64,000 nucleotides of DNA from Isoperla grammatica. Lineage: Eukaryota; Arthropoda; Insecta; Plecoptera; Perlodidae. Shown piece by piece: positions 41,197-52,699 of the stretch. Where the stretch lies: NCBI GenBank assembly GCA_945910005.1, contig OX246739.1, positions 38,677,598-38,741,597 on the forward strand, given 5' to 3'. A program made the translations under genes and the position numbers. The notes under the pieces were generated by a model. That model did not search any database, was not told the origin of the DNA, and saw nothing but the letters and a program-made list of their open reading frames with translations. Position 1 is the stretch's first letter. Every line of letters begins with the position of its first letter.

Positions 41197-44100
41197 CTGA
41201 AATAAACCAAGTTCGATATATATATATATATATATATATACAACACAGAATACAAAATAAGAATTTAGTTATTTTTCCTGAAAATGATTCATCACAATTA
41301 TTTCACAAAATTAGGCAGATCTTAGTGCCCAATGCACCTGGTTGAGTGAAGAATCGAATCTACTTGCAGTATGCGATATAGGCCTAATGATATGAATTAT
41401 GAATGTAGCAGGTGTCAATGGGTAGCCCTGCACATTAAAAATCATTCATAAATCATAATACATAACAAATTAAGGATGCAGCAATAATACAGTTGCAAAT
41501 TGAGGTACCAGTATGAATAAGATAACATCACGTGAGCTGATTACTTATTTAATAATCACTTAATCATCACGAAATCATGGAGGACACATGATTTGGGACA
41601 TAAATAGTTTGGCCTTATTACTCAAAAACGAACTCAATATTCTGGTACCTATTACATACAAATCTTGACAGTTACAATTTCCAAGCCAATGCTCACTCCC
41701 TGCATAGCCCCCCACAAGGTGGGGGTAGACAAAGACGGGGAAGTGCAACTATGTCTCTGCAATCCCTAGGCTACATGATTGATTGATATTTGGGCTCAAC
41801 GTCTTATATTTTTGCAACTTGGCTAATCAACACGATGAGTGGGTGATAATGAAGATGAAATAGAGGGGTATTTGGAGGAAAGGGGAGGAAAAGGGAGTGG
41901 GGAGGATGCGGACTGCATTTCGTCTGACTTCTCCTCCTCGACCTGTCCGGCAAGGGTGGCCCTACCAGAAGCATACGCTTCCGCCGGCATAGCTCTCGGG
42001 ATCAACAAAGCACGCAAACCAGCCCAACACGATAAGGTAGCAGTCCCTGGGCAGGCTAGGCTACATACAATACACAGAAGTGGCCTACCTATATCGTCAT
42101 GGTTACTAGCCCAGATGCAGCCAAGAAGTCGTGGTTTGATTCTCTCCGTCTTATGCTTCATCTCTTCCTCAAATTCCAGCTCCAAAACTTTCAGTTTTGC
42201 CTTGTGGGTCTCCGGAGACAGCATCTCCTCTTGCCCTTCATTCTCTTCGTCGCTAAGATAACCGTGGGGCACAAAGAAGTCGTTATCGATCTCGTAGTCG
42301 TCGACAGACTCCTTCTCGTCGTCGGAGCCATGAAGAGATTCTCCGGGTTCCTCCTCTTCCCATTCGTCGTCAGAATCCACTTCGTAGTCGAACAACTTCT
42401 CGTCTTTAGCAAACGGGCGAGTCGGGTGAATGCAGGCACTTTTCTTACGCCATGTTCCCCAGTAAGGGGGGCGCCTGTTCTCGTGAAACAGAAAGAGTTT
42501 GGCACGGAGTTTTCGGGTTCCATCGGATTTTGACTCTTCTATCATATTATCACTGTCAGAATCAGACATCTTGTCAACATCATCTAACAGTATCACTTCA
42601 TCCTTCAACTCACTAAGAGGCCACGTTCTTCCACTAGTCTTTATTTTTGTACAACTCTTTTTAAGTTCACTAAGGTACAAGCTAGTGGCAGTCTGGTTCC
42701 CCACTTCCACATCCATCGACTTTTTGTTAGCAAGTCTATTTCGGACAAGGGGAGCTAGTCTCATGTCACCTTTAACCTCAAAGGGCATGAAATTTTGGTT
42801 CTCAATAGACTTTGGTTCAAGTTCACAAATGCCTTTAGCTTCAATTTTTTTGTTCAGAAAGAAACTAGTGAATGCTGCAGCTGCTTTATCTTGTTTTTTG
42901 CGTTTCGCTTCTTCTTCCACAAGTTCTTTCTTGCGCCTTTCCTCTTCTCTAGCTTTCTTCTCTTCATTTTTCAAACTGCAATTGAAAAATATTTTTAATC
43001 ATTAGGATGCTGCGCCTGCAGAAAAATCCATCAAAATGCTAACCTACAAGAATGAATTACTGAAAAAATAAAATACCACTTTAATTTTCTTTGTTTGTAT
43101 TATGGCAATATTTTGGTAGTATTAAATTGTTTCACTAATATACTAGGCCTACATGAATAACATGAGGTATGACTGAGTTATATGAATAATTTTGATACTA
43201 TACCGGTACTACCATAAATTGTTTTTTTATGATTTAACATGTACATATATAATATATATATACATTTACATATATATTTACATATACAGTAAATATATAT
43301 TTAATATTTACATGTATTTATTGTGCTGCGTGTCAACTAGGGATATATGAAATAAATGTCATACCTATTCATTTTTCCATCAACTAGGTGTATATTGGTC
43401 TACTCTACTGATCTCAAGTAGGTAGTAAATTCAATTGTGATTGCATGATGGCTACAATTACGGGCATATGAGAAGAAGAGATTTATGAGTTAACACCATA
43501 CCAGTACGAATAGTCTTAGATGACAATGATGAGTATTCAAAGGTAAATTATGAAATAAAATTATAACTAAACTGGGATGTTTTGCCGCATCGTGGGTGAT
43601 TATTAAGTTTATAATGACCCACGTTACTGTTTTAGTTATAATTTTATTTTATTATTACCGGGCCGCACAAGTTTAAAATATGAATATTATTATTAATTTA
43701 AAAGAAAATACAGCTTGACCAATGATTGGGCCAACCTAATTTATAAGATTTTTGTACTTGCTCGTGGCCATTAAGAAAACATCTGTGGTCTTCAATTTGC
43801 AAGCTCCCTGCCAATAGCATGATTCCTGGTAGGGCTTAGAACACATCATTTTCGGCCAAAATGTTACCTATGCATTTTTTAAACTTATCGCCCGAACAAT
43901 AAGTTACCTTAGCTATGCACGTTTAAATATCCCACCTAGATCAGATAGATAAACGTCTCTCGATCACGCTACATATAGGCCTACTTGAGTATGTAAAGGT
44001 TCAACTTACTCCAACTCTGCTTGCCTCTTGCGTTCCTTTTCTTCCTTTTCCTTCTTCTTGACATCCTCTTTTTCCTGCTTTTGCTTTTCTCTTTCCTTCT

Positions 44101-47100
44101 TTTTCTGCTCCTCTTTTTCCAGCCTTTGCTTCTCTCGTTCTTTCTTCCTCAATTCTTCCTTTTCCTGTTTTATTCTTTCTTTTTCTTCTTTCATCTTCTC
44201 ACGCTCCTCTTTTTTTTTAGAAGATTCTATTTTTTTCAGAAGCTGTTTTGGTGTAAGCTTCCTCTTGCATTGTGTACTAGTCGCTGATTCTTGAGACAAA
44301 GTTTGAACTGGTATTATTGAAGTACCTTGTGGAGTTAAGTGTTCTGCACACTTATGTTGAATATCTATAGCATCAACTTTCATACTGTCCTCACCATTAG
44401 TTAAAATGTCCATCCTTTCTTTGTTCTCCTCCTGTCCATCTAAAATTTCAGAAACACTTGGTATTGAATTACCTTTGGGAGATGGGTGTTTTATACCAGA
44501 AGAGTTCTGTTTAATTATATTTTCATCCATTTCTACATTGTCTTCAACCTTTGTTGCTATTTCTTTGCCAACTTCATGCTTCTTTTCACCCAAAGTATTA
44601 GAAACACTTGAATCATTTGTGCTGAGAATTATTTCAACAGAATCCTTGTCCTTGTCTAACGATGACTCTACTGACGGTGTACTAGTATTCAATTGAGTTG
44701 GCTTGTCCTTTAGCTTGCTTTCTGTAATATTACCCTTTTCACTACTACTAGTAGTACACAGGATACCTTCTGGTTCTGGATCATCATCTGACTCACTAAG
44801 AATAACAATATCGATGTCATCAATGTTGGCATTCAGAGTTAAATTCATGCTAGTAGCTTTTGTAACATCCTCAACGGAAAACCCTTTGAATGCATTCTTT
44901 GGAGTAGTGGTTTCAGATGAATCCACACAAATATTTTCTTTAGTTTCAGTTGCCAACTGTGGAGCATCATTCTTTATTATCTTTGCAGCTTTCAGACCTT
45001 CATCTCCTTCGCTCAATTTCCGTTTGTTAACAGAAGAAATCGAATCAAGACCAACATCAGGACTAAGAACTTGGAACGGAAGTCGAGCTTGTTTAAGTTT
45101 CTTTCTTGGAGGTGTGATTCTTTCTACCTCAACATCTGTAAAATCCAAAGTGTTAGAATCACATTAAAATTTGATAATACCTTGGTAGTTCTCATTTATT
45201 GGTATAGGTAGACCTAGACCCTATTATAATGGGTTAAGTAAAAAGAGTAAATAATTGAGAGTTGTTTCAAACCAATCGAAGGATCACAAACCAAAAAAGT
45301 GCTGACATCATCATCACCTATACTTTTAAATACATGAGTACAACATGTAGACCTTTAGGCCTATCATAGCACTGACTCCCAGTACCGGTACCGGTAAGTA
45401 TAAGTTACTCGCAAGTAACCTCCGAGGGATCTTCTACAAAAGCCTTACGTACATTCATTAGGACGGAAGAAAGTAGGGAAAGTAAATTTGTAATAATAAA
45501 GTAGAGATACTACAACGGTCTTATACAACATAATCTGTCAGTCTGTCTTTATTCATTGCTGGATATTGATGGATATTGATTTTTGCATGTTGCAATAACC
45601 CAAAATTCTATACTTTACGTTAGATTGCTCAATACATTTTCTCAGCGACAGTTGAGAAACAACATGTTTTTAAATTACGACAAAATGTGAATTTTGGCTA
45701 AAACAAGTAATAATGTGAAAAGCAAAAATTCGCAAAAAATTACCGCAAAAACGCTCTTATTCTTGACATAGCCCTAAACCTCGAAAAAGGTTATTTTATA
45801 AATTAAACGTTTGTTGTTCCATATCAATCAGTGATAATCTTTGATTTCTTTAATAGCCATAATTTTATTGATTGGAAGTAGGGTTGCCATTTGTCCGGTT
45901 AAACCCGGACATGTCCTCTTTTTCGTTTCTCCCACTAGGCCTACCTACAAAAACGATTCTTATAATTTCAAAACATGTACGGTATATAGAAGCACAGATA
46001 ACGGATTGTAGGATCAACCTTATCTTCACCACGCTTTACACCTATTATGGGTTTCACTGCGAGCTGCGACCACCTCAGGCTACGAAAACACATTTCTCTC
46101 ACTAACCCACTACAAGCTTATCTACACCAGGCTTTACACCTATTATGGGTTTCACCGCAAGCTGCGATCACCTCAGGCTATGAAAACTCATTTCTCTCAC
46201 TAGCCCACTACAAGCTTATCTACACCAGGCTTTACACTTATTATGGGTTTCACTGCGAGCTGCGATCACCTCAGGCTATGAAAACTCGTTTCTCTCACTA
46301 GCCTACTACAAGCTTATCATTTATCAACTATTACAACTATTATGAGTTTCACTGCGAGCTGCGATCACCTCAGGCTACGAAAACTCGTTTCTCTCACTAG
46401 CCTCCTACAAGCTTATCAACATCAGCCTTTACAACTATTATGAGTTTCACTGCGAGCTGCGATCACCTCAGGCTACGAAAACTCGTTTCTCTCACTAGCC
46501 TACTACAAGCTTATCAACATCAGCCTTTACAACTATTATGAGTTTTACTGCGAGCTGCGATCACCTCAGGCTACGAAAACACATTTCTCTCACTAGCCTA
46601 CTACAAGCTTATCTACATCAGCCTTTACAACTATTATGGGTTTCACCCCTCCCTGACCCACTGTATGCATCAATCCCTGAGTAGGCCTATACCACTCTTT
46701 ATTAAAATGTCCTCTTTTTACCACCACATCTTATGGCAACCCTATTTGGAAGGTAATTAGGCTAATTACAACTGTGTAAAAACGAAATAAAAAACATATA
46801 GCCTACCGTAGCCTAAGTAACGAAACTTTGAAACTTGAGCGAAAGCAAAATACTTATTTTTAGCAGTGTGCCAAATTCTAAGAAAAATGTAGCTGGTCGT
46901 TGTCAAATAATGCTACAAACTGAGTTGATTTCAAATAGAATGACCCAATGTTTCCTGGTACGCCTAAAGCGTACCCATAATTGGTCGGTATCGGGATCGC
47001 AATCCGGAAATCGTGAAAAGTTAACTTAGGCCTACTTGGTTCTTTTTTCACTCAATACACTGAATGGCACTCTTATACAACTCGTAAAGTCGTAATCCAG

Positions 47101-48910
47101 GTTGTAATCAGAAAATGTGTTCATATATTTTCTAACATCGGGATTCCGAACATCGCGCCGACCAACATTTATGGTTACAAATAGTTCGTAATAGCCCAGG
47201 AGGGAGCTCTGGTAGGCCCAATGGGAAAGTTGGATATAAATTAACATGGCCCAGTAACTTTGACAGCAACGGGAAGCTCTTGGACATCGGCTTTACGGGT
47301 CAGTCTACAACATCCCAGGATTAAGTTACAGTTATCGGGCAATGTTAAATCGTAGCTTTAGGCCTAGCTCCTTTCGGGCAGTCTACAACAGTTCAGGACA
47401 GAGCTCTGGCAAGTTGGCTTGGCCTAGCTATGATTTAACATTGCTCGAGATCTATGAGGGGAAGTAAGGCCAACTACAGAGTAGCCAACTTTAACTTTCC
47501 CGTTAAAGGCCCACTTAACCCAAACATACATATCGAATCATTAGACGCCGACGCTTTTACGTAAGTCGAATGAAAAAGTCCCACCGCTCAGCGAGGCTTC
47601 GTTCGCCCTACAGCGCAGGTTTCGTTTTGTCTGTGACATAGACCGATAGGGGTTCGATCGTGTGGCTGATATCCCCATTAAAATTGAACGCGAGAAACAA
47701 CGTCTCACTTCCACATCTCGTAACTCACTCAATTGTAGCCCGATTTCCAAATGAGTGACATCGACATAATCTGTAAATCATTGTGAGTTTTGTGAGTGGT
47801 TGTTCTTGTCGATTCTGACATATGCGAGGTTTTTTTGATGATGGAATCAAAACCTTGTAATTGCCCGCCCGCTAAAATCATACGTGCTTTCTCACTACGC
47901 CCGGCTCATTGTGACAACACTGTTTCAAATAACTCGTCGTAAGTAATTTGTTTGTGGGTACAGCTAAAATCTGTTTCCATGGTACGAAAGATGACAGTTT
48001 GATACAGAAATTGATACCAAATTCAATCGTCCTATTACAATTAATTCGGTCGTTTGAAGTCTTATGCGTGGACCCGGTATAGCGCATGCTATTAGCGGGC
48101 GGGCGAATACAAGGTTTTGTTTCTATCACCAAAAAAAAAAACTCGCATATGTCAGAATCGACTAGAACAACCACTCACAATAATCACAATGATTTACAGA
48201 TTACGTCGATGTCACTCATTTGGAAATCGGGCTACAATTGAGTGAGTTACGAGACGTGGAAGTGAGACGTTGTTTCTCGCGTTCAATTTTAATGGGGATA
48301 TCAGCCACACGATCGAACCCCTATCGGTCTATGTCACAGACAAAACGAAACCTGCGCTGTAGGGCGAGCGAAGCCTCGCTGAGCGGTGGGACTTTTTCGT
48401 TAGACTTACGTAAAAAAGTCAGCGTCTAATGACTCGATATGTATGTTTGGGTTTAGTGGGCCTTTAAGTACCGAAGCTTCTAGGTCTCTAGCAAAGATAG
48501 TAAGCCTATACGCTGTCGGGTCTCTAGCCTGGAGGCTCAGACCTATGAGCCTTGCTGAGGTAGGCTACGCCTAGCTAACCCTAGGCTATTGTAACGTAGG
48601 CGTTTAATAAATCTTGGGGGGTTGGGGTGAAGTCTCTGCCACTGGGTAAGGAGGGCCCAGCTCGCCTAGGCCTAGGCCCTATACCGATTAGGGGACTAGG
48701 CCTAGGCCTAGGCCTATTTCAGCCGTGCAATACAAGTCGATCGAACTTAAATATTAGGTCGGATTAAGACCCTTGAATGTACGCTACGCCTAGACCTCAG
48801 CCCACACAAACCTCATTATTCCCTACGCCTTGGCTTAGTTGTACCAAGCCTGCAACCATAGGCCTAGGCCTAGCCTACCACTTACCGTCGACAACTTCCT
48901 CCATTTTCAT
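40160..48910 (-). CDS. chaf1a: chromatin assembly factor 1 large subunit (CAF-1 p150), complete, four coding exons
   Basis: CAF-1 deposits H3-H4 behind replication forks through binding PCNA. The coding exons on the minus strand are 48910-48886, 45135-44010, 42975-42089 and 41196-40160; all introns are GT-AG and the exons join into 1024 codons plus stop (human 956). Residues 20-29, KKLKQARLPF, match the human N-terminal KKLIQARLPF. A highly charged KER-like helix spans about 310-415, followed by a PIP-like AAFTSFFLNKK (about 417-427). Then come ENRRPPYWGTW (about 549-559), the acidic ED motif EVDSDDEWEEEEPGES (about 582-597) and FFVPHGYLSDEE. A winged-helix domain lies at about 738-845, with HGNTNSRAFLVKEF and KCWYVSQDV matching human HGNVNGSKVIIREF and MCWYVHPQV. 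The tail repeats LITNFTK twice. The order matches the family throughout. Confidence 0.96.
41197..42088 (-). other. CHAF1A intron 3
   Basis: It contains a (TA)n run at 41216-41241 and a block at 42001-42055 shared with the hAT at 11132-11850. The reading frame of exon 3 runs open to 41823. Confidence 0.6.
42089..42975 (-). CDS. chaf1a: CHAF1A coding exon 3
   Basis: It continues the charged helix and carries the PIP-like FFLNKK, the YWGTW segment, the acidic ED domain that binds H3-H4 in the family, and ends LLGCIWASNHDDIG (human VKIGCVWAADRD). The frame stays open about 88 codons into the intron, but homology stops at the GTAGGC donor. Confidence 0.95.
42976..44009 (-). other. CHAF1A intron 2
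   Basis: It is AT-rich with TA tracts near 43245-43305 and a ~110-bp inverted repeat at about 43546-43657 (arms AAATAAAATTATAACTAAA and inverse). No extra exon is seen. Confidence 0.6.
44010..45135 (-). CDS. chaf1a: CHAF1A coding exon 2
   Basis: It opens in frame as DVEVERITPPRKKLKQARLP, giving the conserved N-terminal motif. A Ser/Thr/Glu-rich low-complexity stretch follows, and the exon ends in the Lys/Glu/Arg helix (KEEREKMKEEKERIKQEKEE). Acceptor is TTTACAG and donor GTAAGT on the minus strand. Confidence 0.94.
45879..46744. mobile_element. hAT element containing a minisatellite
   Basis: The TIRs TAGGGTTGCCATTTG and TAGGGTTGCCATAAG are flanked by ATTGGAAG and TTTGGAAG (7/8). Subterminal GTCCTCTTTTT is also inverted. 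The interior is mostly a ~97-bp tandem array. There is no transposase. Confidence 0.85.
46030..46640. repeat. ~97-bp minisatellite, about six copies
   Basis: Each unit contains TTACACCTATTATGGGTTTC-like, CTGCGAGCTGCGATCACCTC and CACTACAAGCTTATC-like segments. The last landmark recurs near 46112, 46208, 46306, 46407, 46503 and 46603. It lies inside the hAT element, so it spread or grew within the transposon. Confidence 0.95.
47507..48463. mobile_element. TTAA-flanked fold-back element with ~370-bp arms
   Basis: The ends AGGCCCACTTAACCCAAACA and AGGCCCACTAAACCCAAACA (right end read inward) are flanked by TTAA at 47503-47506 and 48464-48467, the target of piggyBac-type transposases. The arms (about 47507-47875 and 48090-48463) are almost perfect inverses. 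A 69-codon open frame beginning MEIGLQLSELRDVEVRRCFS occurs in both arms, nearly identical, but resembles no known protein. The spacer is about 210 bp. Confidence 0.85.
48886..48910 (-). CDS. chaf1a: CHAF1A coding exon 1
   Basis: This 25-nt coding part encodes MKMEEVVD plus the first base of the next codon, followed by GTAAGTGG. No other in-frame ATG precedes it before an upstream stop. Evidence is splice phase and position; the exon is too short for homology alone. Confidence 0.75.
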
Positions 48911-49526
48911 GTCGCTATTGAAGAGTATTGCTATTTGCACACACCAAATTATGAATAGTATTTTAGAGTGCGTTTGTTGCCAAAATCGAACACCTATAGT
49001 CTCTATCAAAGATAATTAAATAACAAAGACACTAGCAGGCCACGATCTTGCCGCCACCCAAACCTGCGCGGGAAACAAAGCCAGTTTTGCCAACAACGAG
49101 CGAGACGTCCCCAAAAGTCTCCATTCTTGGTAAAACGAAATCCCATAAATGTAAGGCTAGTTTTGATGGTGATTGGTGAATATAAATGAAACAGAAATGC
49201 ATACATACGTAGAAGCCACAAGGTAGGCGCAAAAAAAATGGAAGAATAGAATAACGAACACATAAAAAATAACTGGAATTTAAACATACCGCGCTTTGCG
49301 GGAACATCCGGGTGGAAAGAGACGCTGTGATTGGTCACTGCGTGAGACGGAAGTACTTTTGTTGTCGTGTTTGTTGTATTCTGAATTATTCTTCTAATTA
49401 ATTTGTGAAAAGGGCATCGTTGGCCAACTTGGAATACAAAAACACAAGACTTCCGGACAGTGACCAATCACAGAACAACAGGGGTTCACGCGATGCGCGG
49501 TATGTTTAAATGTGAACTGATAAGTA
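48911..49526 (-). promoter_or_regulatory. CHAF1A upstream region
   Basis: This is the sequence 5' of the CHAF1A start codon. It is moderately CpG-containing and has no TATA box I could place. The short open frames here have no recognisable domains. Confidence 0.35.
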
Positions 49527-49940
49527 GCCAACGGCTAGGCGGTTCCCATACGAACTTCAAAGCTAAGCAGCATCGGGCTAGATCAGGAGGAGGGTCGGTG
49601 ACTATTCGTCTCTGAAACACTAGCTAAGCCGATGGTCCCCTTGATACTTTTCGACAGATTAGGCTTTTTCATTTCATTTGCGTACGTTTGATCATACAAG
49701 ATGATATTGTACATGTCAAGTTTGTATTATACAATACAATGCAATATTATAATTATACAATGTAATACATATAACTTAAAAATCATACATATACCATAGT
49801 ACATTTGTATACAATATAATGTTATGTTAAAGCTACGTGTGCCAGTACCAGGCTTCCCCTCATTATCATTATCATTCATCAGTCACCAGACTAAAGGGCA
49901 TCGCTGTGCCCTACACTGGCCTTTAATTTCAATAAAATAA
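49527..49940 (+). mobile_element. 5S-rRNA-like SINE
   Basis: GCCAACGGC at the start, AAGCTAAGCAGCATCGGGCT at 49559-49578 and GGGTCGGTGACT just after follow the order of 5S rRNA, including the box A and box C internal promoter regions. The sequence then departs from 5S and ends in a tail with AATAAAATAAAAATAAC. This fits a 5S-derived (SINE3-type) retroposon; a lone 5S pseudogene is the alternative. The 3' boundary is approximate. Confidence 0.55.
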
Positions 49941-50614
49941 AAATAACTGATAGGTTGCCCATAACATTTGCAATATTTAATTAGCGTTGCCAACTTCGGA
50001 AAATAAAACTACGGGATCACTATTTTTTGGCAGCGGCAAAGGGGGGGGGGGGTAAAAAAAGTTTGCCTCACATGCATTGCTTACCTTAAAGGGGTTCTCA
50101 CCCGCTACACCAAAAAAATATGTTTAACTAAGGCTAATTAGCTATGAAATTAGCGACTAAAAGACAAAAAATCGGGTTCACCATAACCCGGGAAAAAAAT
50201 ATCAAAGTTAGTGATTTTCGAGCTAGGTCCCATCGGCGAAAATCTCCCATAAGAAATAGCATTGGGACGACCTGTATGCCTTGGGACCTTGGAGGATTCT
50301 GCTTCAAAAAAAAAATGATGTAATACTTTTCGCTGCGTCTTTCTTTTCTGCGTATTTCGTATATTTTGGTTTTGTAATCGGAGCTTCCGTTCAGGTACAA
50401 AATAAAGATGTGTAATCGGGTGCTCCATTTCGTTTTGAGCGTTGCTGTGCACGTCGAGTCGGCGGGTGTCGACTGTCGAGTCACACGATGCTCGGAGGAG
50501 GGGTAACTAGTGGAAGGAGGGGCAGGCAGGCAGGCACGTGTCGTCAGTCAGTCAGGGTGACGGGTTTGCTTGCATCGTCTCGTAATTGTAACACTTTGCG
50601 TATCATATTTCTCG

Positions 50615-50884
50615 ATGGCTACTGCTGTGTACCAGTTTGAGCCCGAATATTCTGCAGAAGAATTGGCAGAAATAGAGAAAGCCAAAGAGTCTATTGAAAG
50701 TATTAGCGAAGGCGATAGGAACAATAAGGAAAATTGGTACAAATGTGACGAATGTTCAGTTATGCCCACAGTCGCCGAATGTATTTGTTGTGCGAAAATA
50801 CCGGCTGTGAGAAGTATGTTAGAAGACAACGTGTGCATTACGGACCACCAAATATTTGATAACTTAATTTTGATTTCATACTAA
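50615..50884 (+). pseudogene. truncated P2X7 cytoplasmic-domain-like protein
   Basis: From ATG at 50615 the frame encodes 89 residues. An acidic start (MATAVYQFEPEYSAEELAEI) is followed by WYKCDECSVMPTVAECICCA and CITDHQIFDNL. This Cys-rich order (C-x2-C, MPT, CC, CITxH) is that of the intracellular C-terminal 'ballast' domain of P2X7 receptors, which also occurs in many invertebrate proteins without the channel. Just past the stop, 50931-50986 encodes NLWRHLAYRQFVYWIN, the next conserved block (AYRQ) of the same domain. The middle has therefore been deleted and the copy is broken. The domain call is from memory of the family, not a search. Confidence 0.65.
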
Positions 50885-50987
50885 TTGCAACTGAAAGAAG
50901 TAAAAAGAAATCGTATTCTATCGAACCAGTACCAAACAATTTATGGCGGCATTTAGCGTACCGACAGTTTGTGTATTGGATTAACTC

Positions 50988-50993
<6 letters not shown>

Positions 50994-51083
<90 letters not shown>
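50994..51083. repeat. (GA)n microsatellite
   Basis: About 90 bases of uninterrupted GA dinucleotides lie directly after the P2X7-like fragment inside the TTAA element. Confidence 0.98.
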
Positions 51084-51085
<2 letters not shown>

Positions 51086-51329
51086 ATTGGGAGGGGAAAT
51101 AGTCAACGCATGCACAATGAACGCGGCCTGCTAAGCGGTGTCGAATGGAGTACACTCGCACCAAAAGCCGGCTGACACCAACAGTCGCCGCGGCAGTTAA
51201 CCAGATATTTCATTAATTAATAACAATTCACAGGTTTCAACTGACGAGTTGTAATGGTTCATTATCGATTGGTGTGGTGGAGTAGATCATATGGTAAAAA
51301 ATAAATCTAGCGGGTGAGAACCCCTTTAA

Positions 51330-52263
51330 GTTTTGATGTTCGTACTTCTCCACTGAACAAGCCTTCTGAAGAAGCTTTCAGATTTTCACAAAAACTATAA
51401 GACAAGACTTATGCAAAATGAATTAATGGCTAGCCATCAGAAACCAGGAGCCACCCTGAGAGAGAAGATAACAAACAAGAAAAATACCCCCACCCTCGTT
51501 CTACTCCTACCCCTGCAAACGCTGATCACGTGATACACCCTTGCAGGTGCATTGTGTGAGTCATCCACTATCACTGAACTTCAGCTTACTGCCATTGCCA
51601 TGTTGCCATATCCTGCATTATAAGCATCAGCTTGCAATTGCAAAGCCTGCAATGATTTTGGCACCAACTCACATGCTAAAAAGTAAAAACGGAAAAAATA
51701 ACACAATTAACGGCATTTTGGGCATTCCGTACAACTTCAATACAAAAAAAAATAATACTTTGGTACAAATACAAAAATACAAACTTCTCCATCAACCAAT
51801 TCAGAAGTGCAAGATTACCATTGATATTCAGAATGTTTCCGCTCACTTCCGAAGCAATTAAATGTTAATTTGAAACTCCTAACCTATCCCGCCACATGCA
51901 ATCCTGCATTAGACTAAAATCCACTCGGCTTCATAATTCAGATTTATTTAAGTTGTACCTTTCACTTGAACTTATCAGCGTCCGTTGAATCTCGCATTGT
52001 CGAGTGGAGCAACCTCCCTCGTGGGTAGCGCGCTGTTCAGTTGAACCACGACAAACAACGCCCATCCAAGGCCAGTGGGTATTTTCACCCCATCGAGTCC
52101 AATCGGAGTTGAGGAATGGAAACATCAGGCCACAAAGTACCAGATGATACCACGTTTGAAACAGTAGGTGGGAATAAGACATAATTCAATATCAAATCAG
52201 CTACATGATCTTAACGTAAAGTTTGTATAGTTTTGACTTTTGATATAACTTATTTGGGTTATC
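51330..52263. other. intergenic, nothing recognised
   Basis: A 106-codon and an 83-codon open frame occur (51541-51861 plus, 51931-52182 minus), but neither shows a recognisable domain. Confidence 0.35.
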
Positions 52264-52365
52264 TTCTAGTATGGTTCCGCACGTTTTACCCCCAATATTA
52301 TAATATACAACGATTTTACTGCAAGTTGTTTTTTTCTAACATTTACGTGAGGAACCATACTAGAA
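52264..52365. mobile_element. 102-bp hairpin MITE
   Basis: TTCTAGTATGGTTCC and its exact inverse close a 102-bp element, with TTTACG-type words also inverted near the ends. No target duplication is clear. Confidence 0.55.
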
Positions 52366-52699
52366 TTTTAGCGAAACCAATTTACGTGTATTAAAATAGA
52401 GATATTAATTCTGGAGAAGTGCTAAGAGAAAGGACATGCCCATATGTACTCTTTTGTAAGTGGGGGAGGGGGGAAACAAGAGTATCCATCCTTTTCTTTT
52501 AAAAACATGGATGGGTTTCATCTGTGATTTGAAACTGAAAAATCATGACAGGATTTCTGATTAATGGAATGAATTTGACAATTCAATGGAGGGAGGAGGG
52601 GCAAGGCAAGGGCCCCATTTCATCGGAAGTAAATTTTTCGATTTCTAGAATGTCCTTGTTGTTATTGAAGCGATTTTGGAACACAACACAAACATAAAA

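Larger units (their letters stand above)
45136..48885 (-). other. CHAF1A intron 1
   Basis: This 3.75-kb intron contains the hAT element with a minisatellite (45879-46744), the TTAA-flanked fold-back (47507-48463), and a TAGGCC cluster next to exon 1 (about 48490-48870). Confidence 0.6.
50090..51325. mobile_element. TTAA-flanked element carrying a P2X7-type domain fragment
   Basis: The ends AGGGGTTCTCACCCGCTA are perfectly inverted and flanked by TTAA (50086-50089, 51326-51329), as for piggyBac-type insertion. The 1.24-kb interior has an open frame with a P2X7 C-terminal-like domain fragment and a (GA)n tract. There is no transposase. Confidence 0.85.

Noticed and set aside
44021..44294. Phe/Leu/Ser-rich plus-strand frames
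   Set aside because: They are antisense readings of the Lys/Glu-rich CHAF1A exon 2.
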